Of a stretch of 64,000 bases of DNA, positions 31,871-43,926 are shown one piece after another (the first letter of the stretch is position 1; each line of letters begins with the position of its first letter). This DNA comes from Clavaria fumosa. Its lineage: Eukaryota; Basidiomycota; Agaricomycetes; Agaricales; Clavariaceae. The notes beneath the pieces were generated by a model. It was not told the DNA's origin, made no database searches, and was given only the letters and a program-made list of their open reading frames with translations. The translations under genes and the position numbers were made by a program. The DNA lies in contig OX637795.1 of NCBI GenBank assembly GCA_951802425.1, positions 2,212,501-2,276,500 of the forward strand. The letters are read 5' to 3'.

Positions 31871-34038
31871 TCACTTGGCGTGAGCCTCGCGTCGTTTGCG
31901 CAGCAGGATATTCGCCGTGCGGTTCGGCGTTGTCCATTCGCCTATGGAGACGTTGGGTGGTCGGACGTTGCCCGTCTCGAGCTTGATGTCGTAGGTCATC
32001 ACTAAGCGCGCGATGATGGCCTTGAGCAGCACGGATGCAAAGAATCTGCCAGGACTGATCAAGCCCCCCGTTTCCCGCGAGCAAATGTTCAATGAGGATG
32101 TGTCCTTCAGTTATGACGTAACGAAAGCAGAGAGAGATGTTCGAGTGAGACTCACCACGCATGTCGGCCATATCCAAAGATGAGCCAGTCAGGTCGGGTG
32201 GCCACTAGACTTCGTTTCGAGTCAGCCTCAATCCCGTCATCCTTCTGCATCCGGGAAAAGCGGAACCCGTCGAATGTCTCGGCGTCGGGGTAGAAAGCGG
32301 AGTCGAGATGGAGACCCAGGGCGCACCCAACGACCGTGGTGCCGGGCGGCACACACGTGCCATCCGAGAACGTGAATGAATCCACAGCTTTGCGGGCCAA
32401 GGTGACTGGCACGACACACGTAGGTGAGAATGGAGGGCAAAAAGATTGAATTGAAAGAAAAAGGGTGACCGACATGGACCGGTTCCGAAAATTCTGCCGG
32501 TCTCCTTGATAAACCTGTCAACGGGGGATATTGCATGAGCACCTTCTTGGACGCGGATGGCTTTTGGGAACAGAGCACACTTACGAGTCGAGGATATGCA
32601 TTTCATCCACTGCGGCCTTCGTCCATCCGTGGTTCTGCACGGCCATCTCGATCTCCTCACGCATAGGCGTGACGTATGTGTCCGGGTCGGCAGCGAGGTT
32701 ATACACCGCGTGCGTGAGGAGCATGGCGCTGCTGTGCACCGCGCCCAAGTTGGTGCCAAGGATGCGGAGGGTGAAGTTCCACATGGTGCGCTCGTCATCC
32801 TTCGCTTCGTCGATCAGCCAGGATAAGAAATCGTTCTATTTTTGCGGCGGCTGAGTGGGCGGCAAACCCCCGGAGTGCAGTGCGGCAAGGTCATCGTACG
32901 TACAGGTTTATTGGGATAGTCTTTGCCATGCTGCGCAATCAGGTTTTGGCGTGCTTCGATGACAGGCTGCAGATGCCTGATCCCGCGGTTGATGGTTTTC
33001 TGCGGGCCTCCCAATATGGCTGCCACCAAACTGTATCAAAGGACGGTCATGTCAAGGGAGGAACTCGGCAGGAATTTTCGACACACACGGAGCGAGAGGA
33101 CGAGGAAATAGTTTGATGATAATGGACTTCTTGAATACATCCAGAGCGAAGCCGGAGCAAAGGTCCAGAAAGTCATCGTTTCGACCTAGAGAGGCACAAA
33201 TCATACTTAGCAATATGCTCGTTCACAAGCCGAGCACAACGAATGCTAACAGAGCGGCAAGCCCACAAAAACGCGGTTGCCCGCCTGACACACGATTTTC
33301 ACGAGGGTTTCCATCGCTGGGAAAGCTCTCCATGCTGCTTCGGTTCAATAAGTAATTGGGAGGGCCGGGAAGGAGTCAGACCCTCACCGTCATCATCTTC
33401 GGCGGGACCAACTACGGCTTGTGTGACGGTGACTACTTCATCCCACAAATCGGGAAAGACATCATCCAGCAGGCGCGTGAGCTTGTTCCGTATGACGGGG
33501 ATGTGGTACATGTTGTCAATGAAATTGTCCCCCATGGTGTACTTCACTTCCAATGCCTGTTAGAACGAGGGTGAGTCTATGAGATAATCGAGAATGGGGG
33601 CGCGGCACTTACGTCTTTGACTGCTTCCGTAGCAGACAGTTTGTCGTCTGGTGCTCTGCGCATTTCCTCCATCAACTGGGGGTTTCCCAGGACTACAATC
33701 CAACGGCTGAGCGTGGCGACTTTGAAAGGCCGAGACTTAAACTTGGAGCCTTGTCGTCAGCTTGAGACACAGGGAGCTGAAAAGAAATATCGGTCACCTT
33801 CACATAGTTTTCACGCGCAACATCTGAGGCAGAGAAGATAAATCTAAACGCATCGATGTATGAGAGGGGCCCTGGTGCTGCGGTCGTTGGAATGTGGGAA
33901 TACTACAAGAGACTACTATGAGATTTTGCGACGGCGGGAGGGGGTCCAACGTGAACAGCTCACTTTGTCGCGGGACCTGGATAAATACCAGGCGAGCGTA
34001 AAGGCGAGCGCGACGTATGTGAAAGCCGTGACGGACAT
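31871..34038 (-). CDS. cytochrome P450 monooxygenase
   Basis: Eleven exons join in frame: 34038-33964, 33902-33798, 33741-33613, 33556-33388, 33316-33251, 33185-33089, 33030-32904, 32835-32585, 32514-32474, 32405-32156 and 32054-31871; 497 residues, normal for the family. The N-terminus MSVTAFTYVALAFTLAWYL is a membrane anchor, followed by a Pro-rich hinge (IPTTAAPGP). The ETGR ExxR motif and the heme loop FGYGRHACPGRFFA are intact; the heme Cys codon is split by the last intron. It would sit on the ER membrane and use a P450 reductase. The CQAGNRVFVGLPLC region resembles basidiomycete CYP512/ent-kaurene-oxidase-like P450s, which often act on terpenoids; the substrate cannot be read from sequence. 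Confidence 0.92.
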
Positions 34039-34299
34039 GGAAGAGCAGATACAACGTAGTCGTACAGTACGGCATTGCTGATTTTATTATCAAAGCGGCA
34101 CGCGCTGTCGTCACGCTAATGAGCATCAATGATGAGAGTCATCCGTGCATATATTGAAAGTCTCGTGATAAGTCAGTCAATATCTTGACTACATCTCCGT
34201 GGTATACTGCCAGTACACCACGACACTAGCAGTCAACCTATTAGACGGAAAGTCAAAAATTCCTCTTTGATTTGATGATGAACAGGAACTTTGAGCGGT

Positions 34300-35084
34300 G
34301 ATTAGGTTGATGAGAGTGTGATGGGAAAACGGGACAACACGTGATGACGGCAATTACTCAGTATCACCACCACGATTGCAAAAGCAAGGCTTGGCTTGCC
34401 AACATCAACCTCCTTCAGTAAACCAAGTAGGCACATTCTCATGTGGACCGTCCCACTGAGGGTCATTGATCCAGCCAAAATTGGAAGGCGACTGTGAGGT
34501 TCAGGAACGTACTTTCCTTGCACGGGGTTGCATATCTGATGTCCCAGTCGCTACATGGCCCTCGCGGACAGGCGGACGGACTTGGTCGGTGCCATTCAGC
34601 CACCTATGTGAAGTGTGCTAGTTGCGTGGGGCAGTGAAGGTGAGGGACCCGCAGGTGAGGACTTGCTCGTCGAGCGCCAGACCTTGCATCCGTACAGAAA
34701 CTTGAGAACGTTAGTACACGTTATGGACGTGATCAAGGACGGTCTGGGTTCGGTTGCACTCTCGGCTTGGACGGAGATTCCCTTGGTGAAGAGAAGCGTT
34801 AGGAGGTGGAAGTTTACGTGTACTGTGGGGCTGAGCGATTACCGCCGTGCCAATAAGGCAGGTGTGCATCACGGATTTGGTCCTCACTCCATACGGCGGT
34901 CAGTACACCACAGCGGCAATATCAACGTCTTCTTTGCCCCTGCGCTGACAGTGTGGGATTATCTACCCAGAATCTTGGACAAGCCCCACGAGCGCCATAG
35001 ACAGATGACAATGTGACCACGGCCTATTTAACGCGCAGCCTTGCCCCAATCACAGACACGCACACCTTGTTCCTTCCCCCCACA
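34300..35084 (+). repeat. upstream part of duplicated unit 1
   Basis: Non-coding sequence shared with 39535-40118 and 41390-42223 (for example the tacatggccctcgcggacag block and the ggacaagccccacgagcgcc block). It begins after a ~50-bp sequence (gagcggtgattaggttgatg) that also marks the ends of units 1 and 2. It serves as the promoter region of the cysteine-rich gene at 35085. Confidence 0.75.
35024..35035 (+). promoter_or_regulatory. TATA-type box of cysteine-rich gene 1
   Basis: CTATTTAACGCG, 50 bp before the start codon. The same box stands at 40058, 42165 (CTATCTAACGCG) and 43861 in the three sister genes, at 48-54 bp from the ATG, so the core promoter is conserved in all four. Confidence 0.6.
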
Positions 35085-35801
35085 ATGTTTGTGCGCCTGT
35101 TCCTACTCGTTTTATCTGCAACGGTGGTCGTTGGTACGGCCGATCCTACTATGCTACGGGGAGAGATCAGTCATCAACATGCCTTGGCCCCGCCGTTCCC
35201 CCGGTGCCGTCCCCCCATGAGATTCTGTGGAGAAAGCTGTTGTGGTTCGTGAACTTCGTTGTCTTGACAGTCATATATCACATAACCACCAGGACCTGGC
35301 CTTAGGTGCTGCATAGAGAACGAAGCCTGTTGTGAGTAGGCTTTTTTTCAACAAAAAAATCTGACGAATGTGAACCTGTTAATAGGCCATATTTGCTGCG
35401 GCGGGACCTGCTGTGGGTGTTTGAAACAGCAATCTAAAATTTCTGATGAACATTACATTTGCAAAACAGGCGGTCCGGGTCAGACGTGCAGTAATAATGA
35501 GTGCATAAGAGCTTGTAACGGTTTCATGTGTGGGGGTCGCTGCTGTCGTATGTCGAATCGAACTTCGTCGAAGCGCCGATGCGTTACTAACCGTACACCC
35601 TCCTTCCAGCCCACGGGAATGTTTGTGTCCGCAATATGTGTCTTCGCATTCCACCGGCTACACACTTCCCTTGTGGAAGTGCCTGCTGTCGTACGTCGAA
35701 TCAGAATTTTGTGCCTCCTAAATAATATAACAATCTTCTTTTCAGGTCACGGAAATGTTTGTATTGATGGCGTATGTATTGCCCCGCCACCTCCGGGGTA
35801 A
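35085..35801 (+). CDS. secreted cysteine-rich modular protein, copy 1
   Basis: Six exons: 35085-35244, 35293-35331, 35386-35412, 35470-35547, 35610-35690, 35746-35801; 146 residues. The N-terminus MFVRLFLLVLSATVVVGTA is a signal peptide. The mature part has about 25 Cys in repeated modules of the form CGxxCC-x-GxxC-x4-C (GESCCGPGLRCC, HICCGGTCC, MCGGRCCPHGNVC, PCGSACCRHGNVC). All five introns are phase 1 and fall at or just after the second Cys of a CC pair, so each exon is one exchangeable module. Secretion and a disulfide-knotted fold are likely; the function is unknown. Ends with a Pro tail (APPPPG). Confidence 0.85.
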
Positions 35802-35929
35802 TCTCCGCTACCTACACCGACACAAATAAACCCTCTGGAATGTTGTTCCTAGCCTGTACGATAATCAATCAAGGAGTTTTGAATCCGAAAGCGTCCCGTG
35901 TAGTCTGAGCGGTGATTAGGTTGATGGTG

Positions 35930-36840
35930 TGATGGTGATGGGAAAACGTAGGGATGGCACGTGATGATAGGCGTACACTTAGGTCAAACTCGTACTGCAC
36001 TCATCATAGAGATTTCACGGCAAGGTTGCACCCGCAACAATCCTGCATCAAACGCACTCTCCAGACTGATGATATCGTGGTATCGCTCAACTTCCCACCA
36101 CATGTTGCCTGTTCTTCGAATTCAGACGCGGCTTTGAGTCGACATGTGTCGAGGGGTGTCATGAGTTAGAGAAAAGCTGCGCTGGCTGGAAGCTGCACGA
36201 CTGTGACACTGGCAACACTGGGTGACTACGCAGTAGGCCGCCGTATTACTGTAATTAGGTCTTCGAAGGCGTTTGGTAGGAAAGAGAGAGACTTCCGAAT
36301 ATACTGATGTTGCCTTGCGTCCGCGGGTACTGTACTGCAATTCTTCCGAGTTTGGCGTAGACCCACCCAAAAACGCTCATCCTTCAACGCGGTACACCTG
36401 GAAAGGCTTTCTTCACACCTTCAACGTGGGGGGGCGACATCCTCCTTGTTGGCTCGCCCCGCCTTGAAGCAGAACGACACGGCGCATCTCGGGTGTCCCC
36501 ACGTTCGTCGTCGCCATCGCCATCGCCATCCTGTGCGCCCCCCCCTCCCTCCTTACTCTGGCCCTTTTGGACACGGAACGAGACCGTCTCCGACGAACAC
36601 GTCGTCAACTACTTCGCGCTGGAGCATAGAAACAATAAACGACAGCCTGGATGAGGCATTTTCTGCCGTTCCGTTCCACCACGTAAATGCAATGAACGCG
36701 GAACGAAGAGCTTGAAACACACCTCAGAAACTTGAAGGTCTCCTCAGAGCGCCTCGATCTGCGACTCTCATCGTAGAGATTTTACGGCAAAGTTGCACCC
36801 CCAACAATCCTGCACCAAACGCACTCTCCTCCAATGCCAT
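35930..36840. other. intergenic with duplicated segments
   Basis: No gene recognised. The segment at about 36370-36480 (including gacatcctccttgttggctc) is repeated at 39410-39525. The segment at 36070-36130 recurs at 38235-38290, beyond the satellite. Confidence 0.5.
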
Positions 36841-36909
36841 CCACTTAGGGTAACTTATTATACTTATCCTTGAGTTTAAGGTGATTAAGTCATTTAAGAC
36901 TGATGCCTC

Positions 36910-38230
36910 GAAGACGTGGGACTGTCAGTTGACGCCTCAGATGCCTCGATAACGTGTTGGTGATATGTATTCCTATCCTCAATCCCATATGCCAGTGGTG
37001 CTGACAATGTCACTTTGTCCAAAATTCGCAGCGCTTATATGTGATCGTTGTCATTATGTGGTATCCTATCGCATCCAGGGAATGTCAGTTAACGCCTCAG
37101 ACGCCTCCGTGATTTGCTGGTGATCTGACATATGTTTCTATCCTCAAGCCCGCATGCCAGTGGTGCTGACAACGACACTTTGTCCAATTTTTGCAGCGCT
37201 TATATGTGATTGCTGTCATCATATGGGTCCTTTCGCACACAGGGACTATCAATTGACGCCGCAGGCGCCTCGATGATGCGTTGGTGATGTAACATGTATT
37301 CCTATCCTCAAGCCCGCATGCCAGTGGTGCTGACAGCGACAACTTGTCCAGAATTCGCAGCGGTTATATGGAATCGCTGTCATTATGTGGTGTCCTATCG
37401 CATACAGGGACTGTCAGTTGACGCCTCAGACGCCTCGATAACGTGTTGGTGATATGTATTTCTATCCTCAAGCCCGCATGCCAGTGGTGCTGACAACAAC
37501 ACTTTGTCCAAAATTCGCAGCGCTTATATGTGATTGCTGTCATCCTATGGGTCCTTTCGCACACAGGGACTATCAATTGACGCCTCAGACGCCTCGATGA
37601 TGCGTTGGTTATGTAACATGTATTCCTATCCTCAAGCCCGCATGCCAGTGGTGCTGATAACGACAACTTCGCAGCGTTAATATGTGATCACTGTCATCAT
37701 GTGGTGTCCTATTGCATACAGGGACTGTCAGTTGACGCCTCAGATGCCTCGATAACATGTTGGTGATATGTATTCCTGTCCTCAAGCCCACATGCCAGTG
37801 GTGCTGACAATGACACTTTGCCCCAAATTCGCAGCGCCTATATGTGGTCGTTGTCATTATGTGGTGTCCTATCGCATACAAGGAATGTCAGTTAACACCT
37901 CAGACGCCTCCGTGATATGCTGGTGATCTGACATATGTTCCTATCCTCAAGCCCGCATGCCAGTGGTGCTGACAACGACACTTTGTCCAAAATTTGCAGC
38001 GCTTATATGTGATTGCTGTCATCCTATGGGTCCTTTCGCAGGGACTATCAATTGACACCTCAGACGCCTCGATGATGCGTTGGTGATGTAACATGTATTC
38101 CTATCCTCAAGCCCGCATGCCAGTGGTGCTGATAACGACAACTTGTCCAAATTCGCAGTGCTTGTATGTGATCACTGTCATCATGTGGTGTCCTATCGCA
38201 TACGGGGACTGTCAGTTGACGCCTCAGATG
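36910..38230. repeat. ~160-bp satellite, about 8 units
   Basis: Units of roughly 150-168 bp share gcatgccagtggtgctgac, ttgtccaaaattcgcagcg and gtcagttgacgcctcagacg. The shared gtggtgctga occurs near 36998, 37152, 37324, 37484, 37647, 37797, 37963 and 38125. Units alternate between a version with gtggtgtcctatcgcatac and one with gggtcctttcgcacac, which suggests a higher-order repeat. The conceptual ORFs in it are by-products. Confidence 0.85.
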
Positions 38231-38352
38231 ATGCTGTGGTATCGCTCAGCTTCCCACCACTTTTTGTCTGTTCTTCCAATTCAGACGCGAAAGGCCCTGA
38301 GATGTATATAAGTGTGGATGGGCCGTATGGATACTCTTTACTCTAACACAAG

Positions 38353-39085
38353 ATGTCGAACCTGCCCAGTCAAACCGAGCTTCGCGAACGTCTTATTGCG
38401 GCTGCTGGCGAGAAGACTCTCGATGCTCAGTTTATCAAGGATCTCTTTCGTCTCGACACCCTGCCGAATGTAACGAAAGAGGCGATTGCCTACGTAAATT
38501 GGTCCACCACGCTTGTCGTTGAGGGCCCTGCACCTGCCCAAGTCTATTTTGCAGGTGTGAGAAAGCCTGGTATGTCTTCTCTCTTGGTGACACACCTTCA
38601 ACAAGCTGAGGTTACCAATAGATCCGCCTCCTGGTACGTATCCACTCCGGTTGAAGCATCTTCGGCTGGCTAAGATTATCAACAGAGCCAGATCAAATTC
38701 GTGATGCTCAGAGTGTCGGCACTTATTACTGGTGGGTGGACATCGTCGCAATCCGCAAAAATGAAGATGCCGTGTATACGTTCTCGGTCCGGCAGACGGA
38801 CATACTGTATATCGACATCATGGCGCCTAATGGCAGAATTGTTGCAGTAGTGAGTGCCTTCTTGATATTTCTGCGTTTACGTTGCTCATACAAGGTAATC
38901 TACGCTCTCCTTTCAAGTTTGATGGTGGGCAATATGATGCATTTTATGAGTGATTTCCACTAACAACACCTGCCTTGTTCTTGCTGACAGGTACCCCGAC
39001 TCGGCGTGCTTGCACCAATGAACTGGTCACTGGTCGTCTCGCATTCAATGGCAAGGGGTTGTGGGGTCTGGTGGGACGGAAATAA
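38353..39085 (+). CDS. possible VapA-like small protein, last exon uncertain
   Basis: Exons 38353-38569, 38622-38633 (12 nt), 38686-38849 and 38918-38949 join in frame with good GT-AG sites. A last exon from 38991 reads on to a TGA at 39019-39021 with the simplest splice; another frame (GRLAFNGKGLWGLVGRK) open to 39085 looks more protein-like but needs a 1-nt change. The protein has a helical start, then AYVNWSTTLVVEGPAPAQVY and SVGTYYWWVDIVAI...TFSVRQTD...FDGGQYDAF. This order resembles the eight-stranded fold of VapA/VapB-type proteins known in bacteria and fungi; the match is from memory and weak. No signal peptide is visible. Confidence 0.5.
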
Positions 39086-40057
39086 CCATTCGTTGCGAGA
39101 ATTACTGAACACAGAAGTTGGTGCACGTGCACACATAAGGCAGAATCCAGTTGTTTTTTTGGATTAAAAAAAAGAAAAGAAAAGAAAATTGTTCGCTTCT
39201 CGGTCCCTCTTCTCGATTCTCTTTTATGTTCAATAACCCTTCACCGTTTGTGTTGGCATGTACTTAGTAAATCTAGGACGTTTCTGGCTTCGCTTCCCGG
39301 CTAACCGCTGCGCTTAAATGATGTGATTGGACAACTTGAAATGAACTCACTGTCGCAAACAAAGAAGAGACTGTAAGTCTTCCAAGTTTGGTGCAGACCC
39401 TCCCAAAAACACTCATCCTCCACGCTCGACCGACGCGGGACATCTGGGAAGGCCCTCTTCACGCCTTCAACGTGGGGCGACATCCTCCTTGTTGGCTCGC
39501 CCCGCCTTGAAGCAGAACGACACGGCGCGTCTAGGTGATGGGATGTCGCAGTCGCTACATGGCCCTCGCGGACAGGCGGACGGACTTGGTCGGTGCCATT
39601 CAGCCACCTACGTGAAGTGTGCTAGTTGCGTGGGGCAGTGAAGGTGAGGAACGCGCAGGTGAGGACTTGCTCGTATCCGAGCGCCAGACCTTGCATCCGT
39701 ACAGAAAGTAAAAGGGTACTTTGCCGTAACCCAAACATAAGCTAGTACACGTTATGGACGTGATCAAGGACGGTCTAAGTTCTGTTGCACTCTCAGCTCG
39801 AACGGGAGATTTCCTTGGTGAAGAGAAGCTGGGTTAGGAGGTGGAAGTTTACGTGTACTGTGGGGACCCGCCGCGCCAATAAGGCAGGTGTGCATCACGG
39901 ATTTGGCCCCTCTCACTCCTCACCCCATACGGCGGTCAGTACACCAGCGGCAATATCAACGTCTTCTTTGCCCCAGCGCTGACAATGTGGGATTATCTAC
40001 CCAGAATCTTGGACAAGCCCCACGAGCGCCATGGACAGATAACAATGTGACCACGGC
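39086..40057. other. intergenic; start of duplicated unit 2
   Basis: 39086-39530 has no gene and includes the copy of the 36370-36480 segment. From about 39535 it matches the region upstream of copy 1 and is the promoter region of copy 2. Confidence 0.55.
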
Positions 40058-40118
40058 CTATTTAATGCGCAGCCTTGCCCCAATCACGAACACGCACACC
40101 TTGTTCCTTCCCCCCACA

Positions 40119-40839
40119 ATGTTTGTGCGCCTGTTCCTACTCCTTTTATTAGTAATGGTGGTCGTTGGTACGGCCGATCCTACTCTGCAACATAGAGAGA
40201 TCAGTCATCAACATGCCTTGGCCCCACCGTTCCCCCGGTGCCTCCCCCCTATGAGACCCTGCGGAGCTAGCTGTTGTGGTTCGTGAACTTCGTTGTCTTG
40301 ACAGTCATATATCACATAACCACCAGGACCTGACCTCAGGTGCTGCATAGACGAAGAAGTTTGTTGTGAGTAGGCTTTTTTTCAACAAAAAAATCTGACG
40401 AATGTGAACCTGTTAATAATAGGCCATATTTGCTGCGGCGATACCTGCTGTGGGTTTTTGAAACAGCAATATTAAATTTCTGATGGACATTAAATTTGCA
40501 AAAACAGGCAGTCCGGGTGAGACGTGCAGTAGGGGTGTGTGCGTAGGAGATTGTGACGGTTTCATGTGTGGGGGTCGCTGCTGTCGTATGTCGAATCGAA
40601 CTTCGTCGAAGCGCCGATGCGTTACTAATCGTACACCCCCTTTCCAGCCCACGGGAATGTTTGTGTCCGCAATATGTGTCTTCGCATTCCACCGGCTACA
40701 CACTTCCCTTGTGGAAGTGCCTGCTGTCGTACGTCGAATCAGAATTTTGTGCCTCCTAAATAATATAACAATACTCTTTTCAGGCCACGGAAATGTTTGT
40801 ATTGATGGTGTATGTATTGCCCCGCCACCTCCGGGGTAA
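40119..40839 (+). CDS. secreted cysteine-rich modular protein, copy 2
   Basis: Six exons: 40119-40278, 40327-40365, 40423-40449, 40508-40585, 40648-40728, 40784-40839; 146 residues. It is the closest relative of copy 1; most differences are in the propeptide-like stretch after the signal peptide and in exon 4 (SRGVCVGDCDGFMCGG). All Cys and all splice sites are kept. A TATA-type box is at 40058-40069. Confidence 0.85.
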
Positions 40840-40989
40840 TCTCTACCTACACCGACACAAATAAACCCTCCGGAATGTTGTTCCTAGCCTGAGTGTACGA
40901 TAATCAATCAAGGAGTTTGAATCCGAAAGCGTCCCGTGTAGTCTGAGCGGTGATTGGGTTGATGGTGTGATGGTGATGGGAAAACGGGA

Positions 40990-42164
40990 CACACGTGACA
41001 ACAGAGTGTGCACACATGATGACGCAACATGTGGCTAAGACAAAGATGTGGTTGTACATGAAGTACGAAAGAGTTGAGAGGAAAAGGGTTGAGTGGAGAT
41101 GGGAGGTTTGTTAGGTAGGTTGGTGGATGAGATTTTAATCTAGTGCGGGTCTGGTGGCTCCGAGGGGTAAGAGGCGGAGTCCGATAGGTCGAGGCCAGGA
41201 AGTTCTGGCAGGGCTGGCGGTTCGTAAGGTTTTCCAGTAGCCGTGAAGGCTCCGGAGAACGTGATGACAGCATTGGCGCGAATATATCAGATCGTCACAG
41301 TACAGTAACTTACAAACTGATACGTTTTGTCGGCTATGGTGCAACTGTTGGTCAACCGAACTATTTAGAGTGTCACCACGAATGCGAAAGCAAGGCTTGA
41401 CTACCTTGCCAACATCAACCCTCCTCCATGAGATCGTAAACGAAAGTAGGCACATTAAATCCTCTAATGTGAACCGTCCCATTGAGGGTCATCTATCTGG
41501 TCTGGTGAGCCAAAATTGGAAGGCGAGTGTAAGGTTGCTGAAGCGATGAGAGGAACGTACTTTCCATGCACGGTGTTGCATATTTAGGTGATGGGATGTC
41601 CCAGTCGCTGGACAGTGCACAGCGAAGTCCCTTGGCCTGACTCATGTCATGTCAAGACATGGCCCTCGCGGACAGGCGGACGGTGGTATTCAGTACAATG
41701 CCACCTATGTGGAGTGTGCTAGTTGTGTGCTAGTTGTGTGAGGAAGTGAAGGTGAGGAACGCGCGGGTCCTCAGAGGACTTGCTCGTATCCGAGCGCCAG
41801 ACCTGGTATCCGCACCGAAAGCTTGGGCTTTGCCGTAACCCAAACATAAGCTAGCACACGTTATGGACGTGATCAAGGACGGTCTGGGTTCTGTTGCACT
41901 CTCAACTTGGACGAGAGATTTCCTTGGCGAAGAGTAACTGGGTTAGGTGGTGGAAGTTTACGTGTACAGTAGGGCTGAGCGCTGACGGCCGTCTCAATAA
42001 GGCAGGTATGCATCACTGAGATGGCCAAATCACTCTCACTCTCTCACACGACGGTCATTACACGAGCGCGACGTCTTTACCCCAGCGCTGACAGTGTGGG
42101 ATTATACCCAAAATCTTGGACAAGCCCCACGAGCGCCATAGACAGATAACAATGTGACCACGGC
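40990..42164. other. intergenic; start of duplicated unit 3
   Basis: 40990-41280 is unique and AT-rich. From about 41390 the sequence aligns with the upstream region of copy 1 (shared ccaaaattggaaggcga and tggccctcgcggacaggcgg). No other gene seen. Confidence 0.55.
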
Positions 42165-42223
42165 CTATCTAACGCGCAAACCTGCCCATTCATATCACGC
42201 ACACCTTGTTCCTTCCCCCCACA

Positions 42224-42958
42224 ATGTTTGTGCGCCTGTTCCTACTTGTTTTATCAGCAACGGTGGTCGTTGGTGCGGCCGATCTTCCTCTGCAATATAG
42301 TGAGGTCAGCGATCAACATGCCTTGGCCCCACCGTTCCTTCTGGGCCGGTGCACTCCCCCCTTGAAACACTGCGGAGAATTCTGTTGTGGTTCGTGAAAT
42401 TCGTTGTCTTGACAGTCAGTCATATATCACATAACCACCAGGACCTGGCCTCAAGTGCTGCATAGAGAACGAGGCCTGTTGTGAGTAGGTTTTTTTTTAA
42501 CAAATAAATCTGACGAATATGAACCTGTTAATAGGCCATATTTGCTGCGGCGGGTCCTGCTGTGGGTATTTGAAACAGCAGTATAAAATAAAGTAATTTC
42601 TGATGAATGTTAAATTTGCAACAACAGGCGGTCCGGGTGAGAAATGTACTAACAATAAATGCCAAAACATTTGTAACGGTTTCATATGTGGGGGTCTCTG
42701 CTGTCGTATGTCGAATCAAACTTTGTCGAAGCGCCGATGCGTTACTAACCGTACACCCTTCCTAGCTCATGGGAATACTTGTTACCACAACCAGTGTCTC
42801 AGCATTCCACTGCCTACACACTTCCTTTGTGGAAATGTCTGCTGTCGTACGTCGAATCAGAATCTTATGCCAGAATATTAATGTCCTAAATATTCTTTTC
42901 AGGTCACGGAAATATTTGTGCTGATGGCGTATGTATTACCCTGCCAGCTCACGGGTAA
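42224..42958 (+). CDS. secreted cysteine-rich modular protein, copy 3
   Basis: Six exons: 42224-42389, 42442-42480, 42535-42561, 42628-42705, 42766-42846, 42903-42958; 148 residues. Same signal peptide and module plan. Exon 5 is the most diverged module (HGNTCYHNQCLSIP) and the C-terminal tail is TLPAHG rather than the Pro run of copies 1, 2 and 4. TATA-type box at 42165-42176. Confidence 0.85.
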
Positions 42959-43860
42959 TCTCCACTACCTATACCGACACAAATAAACCCTCAGGAATGT
43001 TGTTCATAGCCTGGGTGTACGGTAATCAATCAAGGAGTTTTGAATCCAAAAACGTCTCTTGTAGTCTGCGTACCGTGTTCCATAAGTCATGCATCACTGG
43101 CTCACTTGTTTTCTCCACCCCGATCTTATGTCTTCCTTTGTTCAATTTCTCTGTTGAATGTACTGCTCCTGTCTCTGCTTCGCACCCGTGTCCTATCACG
43201 GTCCTAGGCTACCAGATCCTTTTGGCAGTTTGGGGAAAGAGAGATTGTGGTCAGATGCGGGTGCTAGCAGAACGGGAACGGCCCATCCGGCGAAAGTCAG
43301 GAAAATGAGGTGTTGTTGGTTGGAAGTAGAGTGAAGGCAAGTCGGAACATGATGGGTTGTGCAGCTAAGGTGTCTACACGTCTGCATGCTCCTGAGCAAG
43401 CTCACTACATGAAGAAGGGAAATTACTGTAATGAATTCCCTCAAGCAGCTTAAACTTCTCATCACTGTAATCATAGAAACAATAACAGATTTTCTCACAC
43501 ATACTATGACTTTTGTCAGTGCTTCAGTATGTGATGAGCATGCATTTACATCAGACTTGTGGCATTGCTGTCCAATATTACACATTCACACAATTGGAGG
43601 CTCGGAGGTTTAATGTGACTGGAGAGTTGCAATCCCTTGGCATTCAGGGTAGACGCACATGACCATCTACCCAACCATGCGGGTGCGCATCGGGGATTCA
43701 GTATGGCCATCTCCAAACACAGTCACTCCGCATTTCCGGCAACAATATCAACGTCTTTGCGCCAGCGCTCAGCTGGCACGCGTGGGTTTATCTACCTAGA
43801 ACCCCGGACAGGCTCCGCGAGCATGGACAGATAACAATGCGGTTGGCCCGCCACTACGAC
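42959..43860. other. intergenic; start of duplicated unit 4
   Basis: No gene recognised. A ~100-bp segment after copy 3 (ttcatagcctgggtgtac) is shared with the sequence after copy 4. From about 43630 the sequence loosely matches the other upstream regions. Confidence 0.5.
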
Positions 43861-43926
43861 CTATTTAACGCGCAGACCTGCTCATTCACATCCGCGCACA
43901 TCTTGCCTCTTCCCCTCACAATAATC

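Noticed and set aside
37097..38094. Similar minus-strand ORFs repeated several times
   Set aside because: They arise from translation of the ~160-bp satellite; stop positions differ and there is no start or splice logic.
36910..38230. CRISPR array
   Set aside because: Units are ~160 bp and directly adjoining, with no short repeat/unique spacer pattern, and the genome is fungal.
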